Assembly (NCBI RefSeq): GCF_001949145.1
Contig: NW_019091406.1
Location: 500,814-564,813, forward strand
Length of the DNA stretch: 64,000 nucleotides
Origin: Acanthaster planci
Lineage: Eukaryota > Echinodermata > Asteroidea > Valvatida > Acanthasteridae
Direction of reading: 5' to 3'
Shown here: one piece after another, positions 58,685 to 64,000 of the stretch
Layout: every line of letters begins with the position of its first letter
How positions within the stretch are numbered: position 1 is the first letter of the stretch
The notes under the pieces: model-generated
The model's database searches: none
What the model saw: only the letters and a program-made list of their open reading frames with translations
Told to the model about the DNA's origin: nothing
Program-made: the position numbers and the translations under genes

Positions 58685-61356
58685 CAGATCTTAAACTGTG
58701 CTATAGCAATTAAGTGATTGCATGTGTATGTACATGTACAATTATTTATGCAGAATTACACGAGTTTTGTATGAGCACACGAGTAAACAGCAAACTCCCT
58801 GCACGGCACTTTGCCTGGACGCCCTTAAATATACAGCCGAGGTCGCTTGAGGATTCTGAACCTATGCATTGTGACTATAGGATCGAAAGCATCCCAACGG
58901 CCTCAAGCCAATGACTTTGGCGGGGCAATCCTCACGTGTCTTAGAATGCGGCAGCCTACTTTGCTTCTATTGATCCAAAGCGCACGTGTACTACAGGCTA
59001 ACATCATCGACGTCATATCTTTGGGTTGATTAGGGAGACAGAAAAGCTTCACCCCAGGTTGTACTGCATATATCCATCCATGTGCTACATAAAGATAGCT
59101 TATTTTGTACGATAGTGTATGGTTAGGCCGAGTAAAAAAATTTCCTTCAAGGCTTTTTAAAGGGGGCAGCCCTTTTTAAATTTTTCTGAGATGGAGGATG
59201 GATTTTCGTGACTCTTCCGAAGATACTTTCGTGTAGAAGAATCCGGCGAAGACGGAAAACTGCTTTCTTTTCTTACAAGGTCTTGTGTTTTTTCTTCCTG
59301 GAAGTGGGTGAACATTTTAAGGTCCATTATATCGGCGGGCTGTTCGCTGTGCTCTTTGTTTTCCTAGTAAGAATCCGATTGCTAGGGATGGAGCCAAGAA
59401 GACACCATGACTGACGTTGCAAACCATTTGGAAACTATCCAGTTAATGCTCAGGAAAGCCCGCCTTGAACAATGTACGCTACCGACAATTCGTTATAATA
59501 ATACACCTGTGGAATTCCAACAGGAAATATAATTGATTGCGTGTAGACCGGCGAATACAGCACCTCAAACAATGAAAGTGAACAACTCCGAGCAATCCTG
59601 AATAATTGTCACACACGCATCCAGCTGTAGCCCTGCCTTGTAGCGAATGCGTTCTTGATGCTGAAGCCTTGCTTTTGTGATTGGTCATGAGCATTGTGTA
59701 GGGCTTTGTGAGGATTCTTCGTGACTTATTGGAGATTCTGGGTTGTTGGCTTAGCATTTGTGTGTACACCTGACTTCACGCAGAGGCCATAAAGCATTGA
59801 TGTTGTACTACATTCAAGAGAGCGGACGTTTCATTTAAAATTTTATTTACTCTTTACTTTAGGGTTGAAAAAGTGAATAAAAATCATGCACTTTGCCATT
59901 GACTCCAGTTGAGTTTAAAATCTGATGCAAAATTTCAAGTATTAACAATTCCGTGACGTCAGTAGTCTTGGGGCTGTTTTAAGTTAATTAGATTACGAGT
60001 TTTTGGTGAATATCCCCGAGATGCAGGCGCCCATGGACCTTTAAGAATCGTGGCTGAGTGCATACTATCTCCCATGTGAATGTAGGTTTGTCAACCTCGG
60101 ATGGAACCTCCCAGCAATGTACACGCACATATCAGATAATAATGGCACCTACGGTAACATCAGCTCTTCAAACCTTTGTTGATGTTGCGATCTGTAATCG
60201 CACTGAAGAACTGCAGACTAAACCGAGACATTCAGAGAAAGCTTCAGAGCTTGATTGACAGTCCAATTTGGACTATAGTTAAATTGTTATCTTTACACTT
60301 GTCACTCCTGTGTTAATGTACGCCAAGACAATAAATGCTGAAATTGACCCATCCCTTTACAATGTATGCTCTTCTGTTTTCATCAACTACTGACTGCAAC
60401 GACCAAACAGGAAAAATTAAAATATGGGGGTTGGATATGGGTAGAAGCTTGACTCTATCTGATGCTAGATGGTGCTGTTCGTGTGTAACAAAAATTGTGC
60501 GTTTTTTTTCTGTGGTGCATGCTCGCGATTGACGTCCATTCCAGTCTGTCTACTTGAAATATCTTAAAACCATCTCAAATTTTCTTCGTTATTAGTTGCT
60601 GGCAGGATTATCTTATGTCGAGAGGAAGAGGATAAGACAAATATCTTCCTGTCCACTGCGAAATCTTGGGGGATGACCGAAAAAAAGTTATCCACTTACA
60701 TTGGGGGATGTAGTTTAACACCCTTAATGTTTGTGCGGGGTTTGCCTTTGAAGTGAAGTAAAAGAACTCCGTACAAGGCGGAGTACTGCGAGTTACCAAC
60801 AGGAACTAATGATGATGAGCAAATGGGCGTGGACATGAATCAAGATCACCGCCGTCCACAAACATCATTAGCCAAGACTGAGTGCGGATGGCTTCAAAAT
60901 GAAGCCAATTTATTACAGGTTAGAGTTGGCTATGACAATCAGATACATCAGCGAGAGCGGCACTTGTGTGAAATTAAATTCACTCCGCCAACTAAGTACT
61001 AAGCCTTTCCATGACATTTCCAAAGTCGTGCCTGTTGTTTACTGGACGAGCGCTAAAGGTGATAAATCAGAGAGTGTGCAGCCGATATCGGCCTTAATAC
61101 GTGACCTGTATGCCAGGAACGTAGAGCGAGATGAAAAAAACCCACATCCATCGAGATTTTAAACTTAAATGATTCACATAGTTTATAACGTGTCTGCAGG
61201 AAGCTTTAGTCTCGTGGACACTGGAAGTTGTGGAAGTTGCATCGCTCATGTGGATACTGGTATCGCTGTTGTTCTTACAAAAAGACGACACAGGCAGAGC
61301 GAGAAAAGCATAAAAGCTATAAGTTGCCATCGAGCAACCCACACAAACCTGAAGCG
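58685..61356. other. Intergenic, no supported gene
   Basis: No recognisable coding sequence. TACATGTA at 58731. Nothing else structured was seen. Confidence 0.4.
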
Positions 61357-63318
61357 TCAAGTAAAAAACACGTAGAAAAGAAAAAAAGGACGTACATGAG
61401 ATGAATCATGATCCAACGAGAGAAGGAAGTTATTTGCCTTCTCTTTGAAAGAATGGACGTTGCCAGCTTCACATATCACACCATCCAAACGGTTCCAAAG
61501 TACAACTGTAGGCCTACTCGGTAAGAAGCAGCGTTGGTACTGGCTAGTATGGCATCTCATCAGCTGTAGGCTATGCAGATGCATAGTAGATGAGAGTCGA
61601 GTGCTTCTAACGGGCACATTCACATCTGGAATGGAACTGTATAATGGTGGGACAGATTGGACGATGATCTCATACAGCATACAGAGTTTACTGATACTTC
61701 GGCGATAACTCAAGTTGTACCAAACTCTGCCACCACAAAGGAAATAGGCAGTTCGAGAAACTCTGTCAATGAGATGAAGGTGAGATGAAGCAGCAGGCGA
61801 CCAAACAGAGCGTGAAAGTTGACCCCTGATGGCGCGCTTCCGGAACCCTTGGATAGGGAAAATAATGTGCACAGATTTTAGAATTTTTAATATTTTTTCG
61901 TTCAGTTACTTCTTAAAAAAATCGAACTCGGAAAATGGGCTTTGGAAAATTTTTGCTAGTATATCAATTTAGAGAAACTGAAAAATTACCGGATTTATAA
62001 GAAAAATATCCTGTCAAAAATTGACCCCTCACTTCCGAAAATCTAAAAATACATGAAGAACAGTGCAATGCAGTAGTCTCGTACGCAGATGAACATTTAC
62101 GGTTTGAAATTTTAGGGTAGTCTGTGGGTAAAATCCGAAACAAAAACAGATCAAAATATTTTACACTCTTTTGTAATTTATAAGGTAATAAACATAAAGC
62201 AATATTCTACTTTTATGAAAGATTCTGATATCTTATATAACCTTTGCAGACAACAACTGCGTGATGTCAACTCAACGGAATCTGGAGCCCTTCGACTGCA
62301 GGTAGGTAAATCTTTGCAAGGTTGTACAATCTCGTTTTCAAGAAAGCACGGCGAGTGAAAACAAAGGCGCATGAACAAGGAGACCTCGGTACCATATCGC
62401 CGGACGTGAAAGGCCGTTAATAAAATTCGATTTTTACCTACCTTCAGGTGACTTTTCCTAAATATTACTTGAGGAAGACAAAGGTAACATTCCAGCATGA
62501 GTGGTTTCATAGGATGGTTTCAGTAAGAAATTATTATCCCAAAATTGTCGAACGTGATAGGACGGCCCAATGTAAAATCCCCATAGGTGGACCGCGAAAT
62601 GGTTTCTGGAAGCTCGCGAAGGAAGAACAAAACAACGGAAACAAGTCGCAGAAATAGTTGTGTCGCCAAACAATTTGTAAGCTTTCCTCAAAATCCCAAG
62701 CTTACAAGAAGCACAACCAACAAGTTGACGAATGTGGTGCTCAAAAGTCAACTTTGGACCAAACTTATCTCCTAAGATGTCAAGATCACCAGGCTCGTCA
62801 AGCGTTGAACTGGTAATAAGTAAAGTCCCGTGTGCAGGATGGGGAGTGCAGGATCGTGAAACGCACGGAGTTTTTGACTTGGACGCGTTCAATTTCATGT
62901 TCCACTTATCACACCACACAGAGATGCGACAGAGATCTTCATTCATCGACTCACAGACAACAAGACGCGACTAAGGCGAATCTACTGTAGCGATGAGAGT
63001 AACATCTTCACCATAATCATAGAGCTGACTAGCGGTGATCTGAAACAAATCAGCTGTGTAGATATTAAAAAGTAGTGGGCCAAGAACACTCCCTTGAGAA
63101 ATTCCTGTGCTTACCGCATACCAATTACTGAAACAGCCGTCAACAGGACACAATGGAAACGGCACCTGAGGAACTGTGTCAAAATTGACACAAAACACTG
63201 ATCCACCCATTCCAAAGTGACGAATCATTCTCCAGATATCTCCTATTTTAAGGTGAAAAGGAGACCATGCATGCAAACAGTTGTGACTCTCAACCTGACG
63301 GATTATTGGTATGAACAA
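61357..63318 (-). pseudogene. Dead non-LTR retrotransposon (LINE) reverse transcriptase, interrupted
   Basis: Read on the minus strand from 63318. The fragment GCFSNWYAVSTGISQGSVLG followed by PLLFNIYTADL is the palm-domain motif of LINE reverse transcriptases (jockey/CR1-like group). The catalytic YADD box has become YGED, so the enzyme would be inactive. A TAG at 62971-62973 breaks the frame, which then continues in phase from 62970 through the WCDKWNMKLNASKSK and LTFEHHIR...LGILRKAYKLFGD segments to about 62617 (FVLPS). Homology stops there and resumes at about 61815 (SVWSPAASSHLHLIDRV), running to a C-terminal end at 61357. The roughly 800 bases between are foreign. The 5' part (endonuclease and fingers) is missing. 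Clade assignment from motifs is approximate. Confidence 0.8.
61831..62620. mobile_element. Insertion inside the LINE pseudogene, imperfect terminal inverted repeats
   Basis: This segment splits the reverse transcriptase between its FVLPS and SVWSPAA motifs. Its left end GCGCGCTTCCGGAACCCTT resembles the complement of its right end, TCGCGAGCTTCCAGAAACC, over about 16 positions with gaps. It encodes no recognisable protein. It is probably a small DNA element that landed in the LINE, but the ends are only approximate. Confidence 0.4.
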
Positions 63319-63886
63319 GGGACATTAGATTGAACTAAACAGTGTATTGAGTTTAGCAAGAGGGCTTAGATTTGAGAATGCAATGACCATTATTTTGAAA
63401 CAATGCTAGGACGAACATTTTTAAAGTCATGAATATGGATGGATGGTTTCAGCCTCTTGGTGGCAGCAAACATGCCCATTTCATTTGACTGAAAACAGTG
63501 TCCACACTAATCAACTTCTGTTCATTTTGATTTCATGGCAGGGTTGGAGCATATTTCAGCGCCACCGCTAGTGTTGGCATCATTGCTCTGTTAGAAAAAA
63601 AGCACTTGTGCAGTAGTTTTTCACGTTTACATGTTTCTTGCTAGCCTGAAGAAGGGCTTGGTCATGCGGTTCCATCGCCACGAGGCACTTCGCAATATAG
63701 TGGACACCAGAATACCGTAATGAAGTGGTCGTTCGTCTGAACGCAGATGACCCTCTTTTATCTGTAGGTTTTCAGTCTTTCTAGCCCCAGTTCAATTCTG
63801 CTGGAGGGAAGCTTGGGACATTCACTTCTCCATCTCCAATACCTTATGCTTTCGCTGAATGCCACCCCGGCCGTTCCCCGCCTCTC
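63319..63886. other. Non-coding sequence upstream (minus strand) of LINE fragment
   Basis: No continuing reverse transcriptase or endonuclease homology can be read on the minus strand beyond 63318; an in-frame stop closes it immediately. Nothing structured was seen before the terminal microsatellite. Confidence 0.4.

Positions 63887-64000
<114 letters not shown>

Overview
The window is a draft eukaryotic nuclear contig: one run of 157 N, long AT-rich intergenic stretches, many decayed repeats, and very little coding sequence. The palindromes TACATGTA (22 copies by hand count) and TAGGCCTA (9 copies) are strongly over-represented. A foldback transposon with tandem-repeat arms is present, resembling the sea-urchin 'TU' type. 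Together with a ZC3H10-type gene, these features suggest a marine deuterostome, most likely an echinoderm or a relative. That assignment is inference; no species marker was seen.

Layout. 1-2180: non-coding, possibly the 3' end of an upstream gene (AATAAA at 346 and 917) plus leader or intron sequence. 2181-5471: the only confidently coding segment, with two same-strand genes whose coding regions are uninterrupted. Each encodes three CCCH zinc fingers followed by a coiled coil. The second (4374-5471) is a recognisable ZC3H10 orthologue; the first (2536-3552) is a divergent paralogue with an added RS-rich linker. 5472-12526: the ZC3H10 3' flank, then a dense patch of miniature and foldback elements, including an 840-bp foldback element with a 6-bp target-site duplication and an inverted repeat that spans the N gap.

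12.5-29.3 kb is mostly non-coding. It holds short tandem repeats and, at 21.5-22.8 kb, a cluster of minus-strand reading frames I do not recognise. At 29344-29718 there is a plausible first exon or small gene encoding an N-glycosylatable extracellular tail and one membrane segment. 29.7-57.3 kb has no gene I can support, only MITE-like inverted repeats (37.5, 40.1, 43.8, 49.3 and 55.0 kb). 57.3-58.7 kb is a 1.34-kb inverted-repeat element. 61.36-63.32 kb carries a dead, interrupted LINE reverse transcriptase on the minus strand. The window ends in a (TCTG)n/(TC)n microsatellite.

The two CCCH genes probably arose by an old tandem duplication and may share RNA-binding roles. The other elements are mobile-DNA remains and show no functional link to them.
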